Assembly: GCF_022829445.1 (NCBI RefSeq) | Contig: NZ_JAKSXY010000106.1 | Span: 1-64,000 of the forward strand | Source of the DNA: Methylobacterium sp. J-068 | GTDB taxonomy: Bacteria; Pseudomonadota; Alphaproteobacteria; Rhizobiales; Beijerinckiaceae | Length of the DNA stretch: 64,000 nt | Reading direction: 5' to 3' | Part shown: piece after piece, positions 25,824-33,945 of the stretch | Layout: every line of letters begins with the position of its first letter | Numbering within the stretch: position 1 is the stretch's first letter | Made by a program: the position numbers and the translations under genes | Notes under the pieces: model-generated | The model's input: only the letters and a program-made list of their open reading frames with translations | What the model was told of the DNA's origin: nothing | Database searches by the model: none

Positions 25824-26208
25824 GACCCTCCCGATCCGGACCGGCGACGACGTCGTCCGCGTGCGCCAGAGGGTCCGTGCGCTCGCCGTCGAGATCGGCC
25901 TCGGGCTGGTCGACCAGACCAAGATCGTCACGGCGGCGAGCGAGCTCGCGCGCAACACCCTCGACTACGGCGGCGGGGGGGACGTCATGGCGGAGATCGT
26001 ACAGGCCGGCGCGCGCCTGGGCTTGCGCCTGACCTTCGACGACCAGGGGCCCGGCATCGCCGACATCGAGCAGGCGATGACCGATCACTACACCTCCGGC
26101 GGCGGCCTTGGCTTGGGCCTGGGCGGAGCCAAGCGGCTCTCGAACGAGTTCCACATCGCGTCGATGCCCGGGAAAGGCACGCGCGTGACGATCGCACGCT
26201 GGAAGTGA
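25804..26208 (+). CDS. rsbT: RsbT-type serine kinase
   Basis: A 134-residue protein from GTG 25804; the frame is open further back but that part overlaps rsbS. It is a small GHKL kinase: LVDQTKIVTAASELARNTLDYGGGG (N-box with the Asn and Glu), FDDQGPGIADIEQA (G1) and GGGLGLGLGGAKRL (G2). In stressosomes it phosphorylates RsbR and RsbS and is then released to bind an activator partner. The partner here is probably the following phosphatase fusion, whose start overlaps its stop. Confidence 0.88.
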   Translation: MAVTRTETLPIRTGDDVVRVRQRVRALAVEIGLGLVDQTKIVTAASELARNTLDYGGGGDVMAEIVQAGARLGLRLTFDDQGPGIADIEQAMTDHYTSGGGLGLGLGGAKRLSNEFHIASMPGKGTRVTIARWK

Positions 26209-27206
26209 GCATGGACCGGGTCACCGTCACGGAAGCGAGCCAGGTGGCCGAGGCGCGGCGACGTGCGGTGGCCGCGGCGCAGGCGATCGACTTCGACGAG
26301 ACCGCGTCCGGTCGCGTCGCCCTCGTCGCGACGGAGCTCGCATCGAACATCGTGAAGTACGGCGTGCCCGGCGAGATCCTCGTCGGCGCATACCGTGACG
26401 GGACCGGTTCGGGGGTCGAGATCCTCGCCCTCGACAAGGGGCCCGGCTTGTCGGATGTCGCCGCCGCGTTGCGCGACGGGCATTCCACCGGCGGCAGCGC
26501 CGGGGAGGGTCTCGGCGCGGTGCTTCGACTGTCCCAAGCCTTCGACATCGCCTCGCGTCCGGGCTCGGGCACCGCGGTGCTGGCGCGGCTTGCACCGGTT
26601 CGTCGTTCCCCCCCGGAACCCGTTCCGGGTTTCGGTGCCGTGACGGTTCCGCTGAGGGGCGAGACCGCCAACGGCGACGCCTGCGCCGTCCACGAGCGTG
26701 GCGATGGCTGGACCGCCATCGTGGCGGACGGCCTCGGCCACGGCCCTGCGGCCGCCGAGGCGTCCGAGGCGGCCATCCGGATCTTCCGGATCAACCATGG
26801 CGCACAACCCGGGATGATCCTGTCGGCGGTCCACGCGGGGCTCCACCATACCCGGGGCGGGGCGGTCTCCGTCGCCCGCTACGATCGGGATACCGGCATC
26901 CTGACCTTCGCCGGCATCGGCAACGTCGCGGGCGCCGTCGTCGCGGGTGCCGCGACCAAGCGTACCGTCAGCCTCGCCGGCACGGCAGGCCATGCCGCCA
27001 GGCGGATCCAGGAATTCGAGTACCCCATGGGACCCGAGGACTTGTTCGTCCTATGCTCGGATGGCATCGCGACGGGATGGTCCCTCGATGCCTATCCCGG
27101 CCTGGCGATGGCGCATCCGACGTTGGTGTCAGGGGTGGTCTATCGCGACTTCGCCCGCGCCCGCGACGACGCCACCGTCCTCGTCGTGCGGGGGGGCGCC
27201 GCATGA
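26205..27206 (+). CDS. GHKL kinase-SpoIIE phosphatase fusion (RsbX/RsbU-like)
   Basis: A 333-residue protein whose GTG (26205) overlaps the rsbT stop; ATG 26211 is an alternative. Residues about 15-135 are an RsbW/RsbT-like ATPase (VALVATELASNIVKYG; LDKGPGLSDV; GGSAGEGLGAVLRLS). Residues about 150-330 are a SpoIIE/PP2C phosphatase with the metal-binding Asp in IVADGLGHGPAAAEA and LCSDGI. In known stressosome operons the PP2C protein removes phosphates from RsbR and RsbS (RsbX role) or from an anti-anti-sigma factor. Having kinase and phosphatase in one chain suits it to reset the complex. Confidence 0.85.
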   Translation: MSMDRVTVTEASQVAEARRRAVAAAQAIDFDETASGRVALVATELASNIVKYGVPGEILVGAYRDGTGSGVEILALDKGPGLSDVAAALRDGHSTGGSAGEGLGAVLRLSQAFDIASRPGSGTAVLARLAPVRRSPPEPVPGFGAVTVPLRGETANGDACAVHERGDGWTAIVADGLGHGPAAAEASEAAIRIFRINHGAQPGMILSAVHAGLHHTRGGAVSVARYDRDTGILTFAGIGNVAGAVVAGAATKRTVSLAGTAGHAARRIQEFEYPMGPEDLFVLCSDGIATGWSLDAYPGLAMAHPTLVSGVVYRDFARARDDATVLVVRGGAA

Positions 27207-29119
27207 GATGGCCGCTGCTCGCCAGTCCCGTGGTGCACGAGGACGACATCATCGCGGTGCGCCAACGGGTGCGCGGTCTGGCCGAGCGCCTCGGCTTCGG
27301 CGTCCAGGACCAGACCCGGATCGCGACGGCGGTATCCGAGATCGCCCGCAACGCCTTCGGCTACGCCGGTGGCGGCCGCGTGGAATACGGCCTCGACGAG
27401 GACGACGGCCGACAGATCCTTGTGATCCGCATCCTCGACCGCGGCCCGGGCATCCCCCACCTCGACGACATCCTCGGGGGCCGCTTCCGCTCGACCACCG
27501 GCCTCGGCATCGGCATCACCGGCTCCCGGCGCCTTATGGACCGCTTCGAGATCGAGACCGGGCCCGGTCGGGGTACGGCCGTGACGTTCGGCATGAGGCT
27601 GCCGATCGGCTCCGAGGCCTTCTCGGGCCGGGCGCTCTCGACCATGGCGGAAGACGTCGCCCGCGCCCGGCCCGACCAGCCGACGACCGCGCTGCGCGAG
27701 CAGAACCGCGAGCTGCTGCGAAGCCTCGCCGAGCTCGCCGAGCGCAAGGAGGAGGCGGAGCGTCTCAACCGCGAGCTCACGGAGACGAACCGCGGCGTGG
27801 TCGCCCTGCACGCCGAGCTTGAGGCGCAGGCCGCGCTCCTGCGCGAGGCGGGCGCGCACCTGGAAAGCGAGGTCGCCGCCCGGACGGCGGAACTCGCCCA
27901 GGCCAACGCACGCCTGCTCGCCGAGGCGGTGGAGCGCGAGCGCATGGAGCTGGACCTGAGGCAATCGCAGAAGTTGGAGGCGGTGGGCCAGCTGACCGGC
28001 GGCGTGGCGCATGACTTCAACAACCTGCTCACCATCATCCGCTCGTCCGTTGACTTCCTGCGCCGCCCGGACCTGCCGGAGGAGCGGCGGCGTCGGTACA
28101 TGGACGCCGTGTCCGACACGGTCGACCGCGCCGCCAAGCTCACCGGGCAGCTCCTGGCCTTCGCGCGCCGCCAGTCGCTGAAGCCGGAAACATTCGACAT
28201 CGGCGAGCGTCTGCGCGGCGTCGCGGAGATGCTCGACAGCGTGACCGGCTCGCGCATCCGCGTTGTCGTGGACGGGCCGGGGGAACCGACCCTGGTGCGT
28301 GCAGACGTCAACCAGTTCGAGACCGCCCTGGTCAACATCGCCGTCAACGCCCGCGATGCCATGGACGGGGTCGGCACCCTGACCATGCGCGTACTCCCCG
28401 ACCGGTCCATGCCGCCGATCCGAGGCCACGGCGGATCATGCGGTCGGTTCGCCGCCGTCTCCCTGACCGACACCGGATGCGGCATCCCGAAGGACATCCT
28501 CGGACGCATCTTCGAACCGTTCTTCACGACCAAGGAAGTCGGCAAGGGAACTGGCCTCGGGCTCTCCCAGGTGTTCGGGTTCGCCAAGCAATCCGGCGGC
28601 GACATCGAGGTGTCGAGCGAGGTCGGGAGCGGCACGACCTTCACGATCTACCTGCCCGAGATCTCGGGCGGGGTCGCCGCATCGTCCATCGCCGACCCGG
28701 ACGCCGTCCGCTCGCCCCTGGGCGACGGCCAGCCCATCCTGCTCGTCGAGGACAACCTGGAGGTCGGACGGTTCTGCACACAGATCCTGCAGGACCTCGG
28801 CTACGCTCCCGAATGGGTCGTCAACGCGGAGGAAGCGCTGGACCGCCTGGGCACGGACGGGGCCGGGTTCCGCGCCGTCTTCTCCGACGTGGTGATGCCG
28901 GGCATGGGCGGCATCGAACTCGCAAGGGTGCTGCGCGAGCGCATCCCGCGGCTTCCGGTGGTGCTCGCCTCGGGCTACAGCCACGTCCTGGCGCGCGACG
29001 ACGACCACGGCTTCGAGCTTCTCCACAAGCCGTACTCGGCGACGCAGGTCGGGCGCGTCCTTTCCCGTGTCATCGCCGCCGCTCCGCCCGCAGGCGATCG
29101 GCCTGCAGGCGCCCAATGA
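27203..29119 (+). CDS. Hybrid histidine kinase with RsbT-like domain (HK4)
   Basis: A 638-residue protein whose ATG overlaps the stop of the phosphatase gene (ATGA). Residues about 10-135 are an RsbT-like GHKL domain (VQDQTRIATAVSEIARNAFGYAGG; LDRGPGIPHL; TTGLGIGITGSRRLMD). A long coiled coil (about 165-255) leads to a standard kinase: [13 protein letters not shown] (His near 269), [24 protein letters not shown]; then a receiver with [11 protein letters not shown] (Asp near 562) and LLHKPYSAT. It therefore links the stressosome directly to two-component phosphotransfer. The kinase core is very like HK1. It ends the operon. Confidence 0.87.
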   Translation: MRWPLLASPVVHEDDIIAVRQRVRGLAERLGFGVQDQTRIATAVSEIARNAFGYAGGGRVEYGLDEDDGRQILVIRILDRGPGIPHLDDILGGRFRSTTGLGIGITGSRRLMDRFEIETGPGRGTAVTFGMRLPIGSEAFSGRALSTMAEDVARARPDQPTTALREQNRELLRSLAELAERKEEAERLNRELTETNRGVVALHAELEAQAALLREAGAHLESEVAARTAELAQANARLLAEAVERERMELDLRQSQKLEAVGQLTGGVAHDFNNLLTIIRSSVDFLRRPDLPEERRRRYMDAVSDTVDRAAKLTGQLLAFARRQSLKPETFDIGERLRGVAEMLDSVTGSRIRVVVDGPGEPTLVRADVNQFETALVNIAVNARDAMDGVGTLTMRVLPDRSMPPIRGHGGSCGRFAAVSLTDTGCGIPKDILGRIFEPFFTTKEVGKGTGLGLSQVFGFAKQSGGDIEVSSEVGSGTTFTIYLPEISGGVAASSIADPDAVRSPLGDGQPILLVEDNLEVGRFCTQILQDLGYAPEWVVNAEEALDRLGTDGAGFRAVFSDVVMPGMGGIELARVLRERIPRLPVVLASGYSHVLARDDDHGFELLHKPYSATQVGRVLSRVIAAAPPAGDRPAGAQ

Positions 29120-29199
29120 GGCAATCCGGGCCGCCATGACGGACCGTACCAGGCTCGGGGTCATGGAAACTGCATCCGCATCGCCCTGGATCAGACGCT

Positions 29200-29220
29200 G
29201 GCCCCCAATCCATGGGGGCC
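29200..29220. terminator. Hairpin between convergent HK4 and integrase
   Basis: The arms GGCCCCC and GGGGGCC enclose aatccat. The hairpin lies between two convergent gene ends (29119 plus, 29268 minus). There is no T-run, so it is a weak or factor-dependent terminator at best. Confidence 0.4.
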
Positions 29221-29267
29221 GTCCCCTTCGAGAACGGCCAGACGACGCGGGCGACCCTATGAAAGGC

Positions 29268-30833
29268 TTAGAAGGCTTGCCGGGAAACCGGGGTTTCCTG
29301 GGGGATCCCGACGCTTCCGCCCGACGCTGATAGCTCCGGCGCGCCTAGAGCGTACCGAGGGAACAGCAGCATCTCGCGCGCCATCACGTCGACCTTGACC
29401 GATCCGTACCTACCGCCCTCGGTCCTAGGGGCATGCCCCTGGATGGCATCAAGGACCGCCTCAGGCATACGGCATGCCCGGCCACGCGTCTTGAAGCTGT
29501 GGCGCCAGCCGTGGTTCGGGTCGACGCCGACGTCGTCGATCCCGAGCTTACGGACCCAGGCCGCCAACCGCTCCCCGACCTTCTTCGACAGTGGGTTCGC
29601 ATCCGAACCGCCGCGACCGCGCGCGGGATCGTAGAACAGGGGGCCCTTCCGCGTGGCGACGTAATCGAGGAAGCCCATCTCCACGAGATGCGGGTGGATC
29701 GGCACGTCACGGAACCGCTTCGTCTTCACCGTGCCCGCCTCAGGTGTGATGCGGAAGACCGGTATGCCGCCCTCATGGCGCACGTCCTGTCGCCGCAGCT
29801 GGGTGATTTCGCCGACCCGTGCCCCTGAATAGGCGCACAACCACGGGACCCACCGGCGTGCCGCCGCATGTTCGGGGCTCAGGCGCGCCCCTTGGGGTGC
29901 GAGGGCCGCTGCGAGGATAATGTTGGCCTCTTCCTCGGTGAAGTCGCGGTCGCGCAGCACGACCGCCCCGACGACCTTGACCCGGATGTCCGCGCAAGGG
30001 TTGGTCGCGACCTTGCGATCGCCCTTGAGCCAGCGGAAGAGCGCCTTCGCAGAGGCGACGTAGACGTCACGGATGGTCTTGTCGCCGCGTCCCTGCCCAC
30101 GGAGCGAGGCGACCCAATCCGATATGTCGTCCGGGGTTATGCGGGCGAGGTCGTCATGGCCGGCGGACACAGCCAGCGTCGCCAGTGCCGGTGCCCAGCG
30201 TTTCCGGGTCGAGGCAGCGAGCTTCGACACGTCGGCGTAACGCGCGAACCACTCCTGGAGCGGAAGGACCACGGCCTTGACCGGCATCTTTGGGAACCGA
30301 CCCGCCATCGGGTCGGGGCTGAAGTCCCCTTCAAGGTACTTCGCGCTCTGGTCGACGGCTTGGAGGATCGCCTTGGCGATTGCGTGATCCAAGGCATCGC
30401 GCGTGGCCTGATCGAACGCCAGTCCCTTCCCGGCGAAGTGGGCGTCGATGTCCGCACCGTGGAGACGTCGGAACCTCTCACGGTTCCCAGGGGTCGGATC
30501 CTTCACATACGCGTCGATCGTCGCGGACGAGATGAGATTGAACACCGGCGAGAACCGCCCCTCCCGGAACTGCGGGATCAGGTCCTCGTAGAATTCGCCC
30601 GCGATGGCGTTGACCTCAAGAAGGCTCAGGCGCCGTACGCCGGCCCGAAGGTTCTCCCAGCGGCGCTCCACCAACACGGCGTGGGCGGCGTGCCGGCGCT
30701 TGGCCTCGCCGACGTCCTTCGTCCCGAGGCTCGCCTTCTCCTCACGCTTGCCGACGAGCGCCAGCATGTCCTTCGGTACCCGCTTTCGGAACCAGAAGAC
30801 GCCGGTCTTCGGATGGGGCCAGGGACGCGACAT
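29268..30833 (-). CDS. int: Tyrosine integrase of the element
   Basis: A 521-residue protein starting MSRPWPHPKTGVFWFRKRVP; the frame stays open across the tRNA but that is chance. The N-terminus is the basic, DUF6538-like arm-binding region; the middle (about residues 230-330) is the SAM-like core-binding domain. Catalytic residues: Arg in YSGARVGEITQLRRQDV, HxxR in GWRHSFKTRGR and the nucleophile in GGRYGSVKVDV. It begins 102 bp from the attachment repeat in tRNA-Ser and reads away from it. Two GTGTGTACCACC words lie directly ahead of the start codon, so the integrase may repress its own gene by binding there. Confidence 0.9.
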   Translation of the reverse strand: MSRPWPHPKTGVFWFRKRVPKDMLALVGKREEKASLGTKDVGEAKRRHAAHAVLVERRWENLRAGVRRLSLLEVNAIAGEFYEDLIPQFREGRFSPVFNLISSATIDAYVKDPTPGNRERFRRLHGADIDAHFAGKGLAFDQATRDALDHAIAKAILQAVDQSAKYLEGDFSPDPMAGRFPKMPVKAVVLPLQEWFARYADVSKLAASTRKRWAPALATLAVSAGHDDLARITPDDISDWVASLRGQGRGDKTIRDVYVASAKALFRWLKGDRKVATNPCADIRVKVVGAVVLRDRDFTEEEANIILAAALAPQGARLSPEHAAARRWVPWLCAYSGARVGEITQLRRQDVRHEGGIPVFRITPEAGTVKTKRFRDVPIHPHLVEMGFLDYVATRKGPLFYDPARGRGGSDANPLSKKVGERLAAWVRKLGIDDVGVDPNHGWRHSFKTRGRACRMPEAVLDAIQGHAPRTEGGRYGSVKVDVMAREMLLFPRYALGAPELSASGGSVGIPQETPVSRQAF

Positions 30834-30845
30834 AGGGAGAACCAC

Positions 30846-30870
30846 GTGTGTACCACCCGTGTGTACCACC
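30846..30870. promoter_or_regulatory. Tandem arm-type sites next to the integrase start
   Basis: GTGTGTACCACC occurs twice (30846-30857 and 30859-30870), 13 bp apart from start to start. The same word is found once inside the other end at 1576-1587. Being within 37 bp of the integrase start, binding here would also affect integrase expression. Confidence 0.55.
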
Positions 30871-30934
30871 GGGCGGCCGCGAAGTCCTTGCTCCTGTTGG
30901 GATCGTTCTGAAAATAATGAAAATTCAGGTCGAT

Positions 30935-30952
30935 GTGGCGGAGAGGGGGGGA
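30935..30952. repeat. Right attachment site in tRNA-Ser
   Basis: The right copy of the 18-bp repeat covers the CCA end, discriminator, 3' acceptor strand and the start of the T-arm of tRNA-Ser(CGA). Integration leaves the tRNA whole because the element carries the same 3' end. Confidence 0.8.
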
Positions 30953-31025
30953 TTCGAACCCCCGATGCCCTTGCAGGCATGCCGCATTTCGAGTGCGGTG
31001 CATTCAACCGCTCTGCCACCTCTCC
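30936..31025 (-). tRNA. tRNA-Ser(CGA)
   Basis: Read on the minus strand, the 90-nt gene begins GGAGAGG and ends CCTCTCC-G-CCA, giving a perfect 7-bp acceptor stem, Ser discriminator G and encoded CCA. The anticodon arm CCGCA-CTCGAAA-TGCGG holds anticodon CGA (plus-strand 30989-30991). A long variable arm (GCATGCCTGCAAGGGCATC region) is typical of Ser tRNA. The T-arm GGGGG-TTCGAAT-CCCCC is complete. It is the insertion target of the element. Confidence 0.95.
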
Positions 31026-31164
31026 GCGAAGGCGCCTCGATGAGACGCGGGCTCCGTAACACGAGTGGTCCCGCTTCCACAAGCGGGAAGCGGCGCGAAA
31101 CCAGGGCGATGGCCTGAAGGATCGGGATTCCAGGCGTGCGTGTTTCATAGGGGGCCTCTGTGGG

Positions 31165-31595
31165 GTGAGGCGTTTGATGTCGAGCAAGGCTCTGCTGGAC
31201 CATGTTTCGGCACGGGAAGCCCCGCGCCAGAGGCGGACGGTGGTCTACCCTCTGCCGGAGATCATGCGGCCGGGCCCGTGCGCGACGCTCGCGGCAGCGG
31301 ACGACGTCGTGGAGGTCCTGGGGCGAGGAGAAGCTGGATTTTCCGCGCGCGATGCTGCCGTTTGCCCACGGTATCCATCGCACGACACTCTGAACGATCT
31401 TCTGAACGCGCGGGATCCGGGCCTGTTCTAGGCGTGCTTTCCCACCTGGGCCGAGGCACTGCGCGAGGCTGAACCAGACATCCGCGCCGCGTCCGGCAAG
31501 GACAGCCTCGAGACACGCCGAAAGACCGCCGCCTGGCGCCACGACGACCTCGAGGCCATCCTCACTCAGGACCGCCCGAGACCCTTCAAGTGATG
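31165..31595 (+). pseudogene. ISAs1-family transposase remnant
   Basis: The translation shows an ISAs1-type N-terminus: LLDHVSAREAPRQRRTVVYPLPEI, then CATLAAADDVVEVL, and PSHDTLNDLLNARDPGLF with a stop at 31432. In intact members the sequence continues FKACF..W...LREA.PDI. That continuation is present here in pieces (CFPTWAEALREAEPDI) after the stop and frame changes. The catalytic core is absent. It lies just outside the element, between tRNA-Ser and the HD-GYP gene. The rest of 31026-31744 has no gene I can support. Confidence 0.7.
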
Positions 31596-31744
31596 GCCCC
31601 GGGCGCGAAAGGCCGGGGCGCGGAATGGGCGCGCGGCGGGCCGGGCGGTTCAGGATTGCTTAACCATGCGGCGAGCAGGATGCGCGCGCTCAAGGTCGGG
31701 TCGGGCGGTGCCAGCGGGGTGCCGCGCGGGAGCGGCGACCGGGG

Positions 31745-32824
31745 ATGGGATGGATGGCGCGCGAAGCCGGCACGGCCCTGATCGTCCTCGTGGCCAGCGC
31801 GACACCCTTGCCGCTCATCGAGGCCCTGTCTCCGCTGGCCTGCGCCTCGCGGCTGGTGATCGGCCTCTCCGATGCGCCGGAGGCCCTGCGCGGCCAGGCC
31901 TGCGACCTGATCGTGATCGACGCGGGCGAAGGTCTCCAGGGCGAGACCGACGACGGCATCCACCTCGTCGCGGGCCTGCGCGCGATGCCGGAGCACGCCC
32001 GCACGCCGATCCTGATGCTCGCCGGCGGCGATGCGGCGGCGGTTCGACGCGCCGCGATCGCGGCGGGCGCCACCGACGTCATCGCACGTCCCGTCGAGGC
32101 ACTCGACCTCACGACGCGGGTCGGCAACCTCCTGGAACTGGCCCTCGTGCGGCGCACGGCCGAACAGCAGACGCGGCGGATGGCCCGCACCGTGGAGCGC
32201 GCCGTGGCCGAGACCGCCGCCCATGAGCGGGAGATCATCCGCCGCCTGATGCTCGCCGCCGAGTTTCGCGACGATCAGGCCGGAGGCCACCTCACCCGCG
32301 TCGCCGGTTGCGCCATCGCCATCGCGGACGGACTCGGGCTCTCGGAGCAGGACGCCAACGATGTCGGCCTGGCCTCGACCATGCACGACATCGGCAAGAT
32401 CAGCATTCCCGACACGATCCTGATGAAACCCGGCGCCCTGAGCGAGACCGAGCGCGAGGAGATGAAGCAGCATGCCCTGCGCGGATACCGCATGCTCTAC
32501 GACAGCCCCTCGCACCTGCTGCAACTCGCCTCCGACATCGCCCTGACCCACCACGAGCGCTGGGACGGTCACGGTTATCCCCAGGGCCTGCGGGGCACCG
32601 ACATCCCTCTGGCCGGCCGGATCATCGCCGTGGCCGACGTGTTCGACGCCCTCATCTCCGAGCGGGTCTACAAGAAGGCCTGGTCGCCGGACGAGGCCCG
32701 CCGGCACCTCGAGGCTCATTCCGGCAGCCATTTCGATCCCGATTGCGTCGCGGCCTTCGTCTCGCGCTGGGACGACGTCCTGGTGCTGATCGCGGAGCAC
32801 CCGCCCGAAAGCCGAGCGGCCTGA
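31745..32824 (+). CDS. HD-GYP domain response regulator
   Basis: A 359-residue protein (ATG 31745, or 31754 three codons on). The N-terminus is a receiver-like fold (ALIVLVASATPLPLIEALS; CDLIVIDAGEG with the acceptor Asp; APIL-like strand, then ARPVEALDLTTRV in the place of the usual Lys-Pro). Residues about 165-350 are an HD-GYP phosphodiesterase: MHDIGKISIPD, THHERWDGHGYPQGL, RIIAVADVFDALISERVYKKAW. Such proteins break down cyclic di-GMP. The receiver lacks the typical KP motif (ARPVEA), so its phosphorylation is less certain. It stands alone. Confidence 0.85.
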   Translation: MGWMAREAGTALIVLVASATPLPLIEALSPLACASRLVIGLSDAPEALRGQACDLIVIDAGEGLQGETDDGIHLVAGLRAMPEHARTPILMLAGGDAAAVRRAAIAAGATDVIARPVEALDLTTRVGNLLELALVRRTAEQQTRRMARTVERAVAETAAHEREIIRRLMLAAEFRDDQAGGHLTRVAGCAIAIADGLGLSEQDANDVGLASTMHDIGKISIPDTILMKPGALSETEREEMKQHALRGYRMLYDSPSHLLQLASDIALTHHERWDGHGYPQGLRGTDIPLAGRIIAVADVFDALISERVYKKAWSPDEARRHLEAHSGSHFDPDCVAAFVSRWDDVLVLIAEHPPESRAA

Positions 32825-33098
32825 GGGCGCTCATCGCCCGCGCACCCCGCGTTCCGGCAAACCCGCGTTCCGGCAAGACGGGGCCTTCGCCTCGCAGGCC
32901 GTGTCACGGAACTTGCACGGCGCAGGGGATGGGCAACATTCGCTCCACCTCGAAGAACGCCGTCCGGCTGTCACGACTGCGGCGAAACGTGCATATACTG
33001 GAAGCACCTGGGTCCGCTATCGTCCGCGGCCGGGAGGGGTCCGAAGGCGGCTCTCCCCCCGCTGCCGCGTCAGCGGCCGGCTTCGGGAAGCAAGTGGC

Positions 33099-33575
33099 AT
33101 GGCATGTATGGTAGACGCTCCGCGCGAGACGACGGCGCCCCTGATCGACCCGCTGCTCCTCGACAATCAGCTCTGCTACGCCCTCTACGCGGCGGCGCAC
33201 CGCATGACGAAATCCTATCGTCCGATGCTGGAGCGGATGGGACTGACCTACCCGCAATACCTCGTGCTCCTCGTCCTGTGGGAGACGGACGGCGTCACGG
33301 TCTCCGAGATCGGGCGGCGCCTGCGGCTCGATTCCGGAACGCTCACCCCCGTGCTGAAGCGCCTGGAAACGGCCGGCTTCCTGGTGCGGAACCGCCGACG
33401 CTCGGACGAGCGCGAGGTCGAGATCGCGCTCACGCCCAGGGGCCGGGATCTGCGCGCGGAAGCGACGGCCGTCCGGGAATCCGTGATGTGCCAGCTCAAC
33501 ATGTCGGAGCCTGAGGTCCAGGCGATGCGGGCCGACCTCAATGCGCTCATCGCCAATCTCAGCGCCGCGGGCTGA
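33099..33575 (+). CDS. ohrR: MarR-family regulator, OhrR type
   Basis: A 158-residue protein; ATG 33099 has gggaag eight bases ahead. LDNQLCYALYAAAHRM carries the N-terminal Cys which in OhrR senses organic peroxides. The winged helix follows (TYPQYLVLLVLWETDGVTVSEIGRRLRLDSGTLTPVLKRLE; VRNRRRSDEREVEIALTPRG). OhrR normally represses a linked ohr gene, but none is adjacent here, so the target lies elsewhere or is its own promoter. Confidence 0.85.
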   Translation: MACMVDAPRETTAPLIDPLLLDNQLCYALYAAAHRMTKSYRPMLERMGLTYPQYLVLLVLWETDGVTVSEIGRRLRLDSGTLTPVLKRLETAGFLVRNRRRSDEREVEIALTPRGRDLRAEATAVRESVMCQLNMSEPEVQAMRADLNALIANLSAAG

Positions 33576-33945
33576 CGTCGGCCGGGCACGACGCGCCCCG
33601 GCGGTCCGGAATGATTTGCCGGATAAATTTCTCTTGGGCGATCGCGGCGTTTGGCGCTAAGGCGAGGCGTGATCGCGTCCGCCCGGCCGGCCGCGCGGCG
33701 CGACGATTCCCTTCCCGCACGGCCCCTGGCGACGCCGCTCGCCGCCACCGGCCGCCCTCGAAACTGCATCGGGCCTCGAGACGGCCCTTCGGGACTACGA
33801 CAGACGTGGACACCGCTCATCCGCTCCGGGCGCCGGCCCTTCTCCGCCGAGCCCCTCGCCCGCGGGACGGGCATCCCGCGCCGCCGCGCCGCGCGCGGAG
33901 ACCCGTCCGGTTCGAACCCGCGCCGCGGGGGCGCGTTTTCAATCC
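33576..33945. other. Intergenic region, nothing recognised
   Basis: A 370-bp GC-rich stretch between ohrR and the NUDIX gene. Overlapping short frames are Arg/Pro-rich, as expected by chance at this GC content. I see no RNA gene or clear repeat. Confidence 0.5.

Larger units (their letters stand above)
1496..30952. mobile_element. Integrative element at tRNA-Ser(CGA), about 29.4 kb
   Basis: The element is bounded by an 18-bp direct repeat, with the right copy inside the 3' end of tRNA-Ser. Next to that tRNA end is an intact tyrosine integrase (29268-30833). Inside lie a second recombinase, an excisionase-like gene, mobilisation genes including a VirD2-like relaxase, a defence-like block and a large signalling block. 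No type IV secretion genes are visible, so it looks mobilisable rather than self-transmissible. Ends are inferred from the repeat and integrase position; excision has not been seen. Confidence 0.75.

Noticed and set aside
29283-29298. Inverted repeat ggaaacc-gg-ggtttcc as terminator
   Set aside because: It lies within the last codons of the integrase gene, before its stop when read on the minus strand, so the hairpin at 29200-29220 is the better candidate.
30834-31187. N-terminal extension of the integrase frame through tRNA-Ser
   Set aside because: The frame is open by chance across the tRNA. The integrase fold starts at MSRPWPHPK, and an extension would be translated from a tRNA gene.
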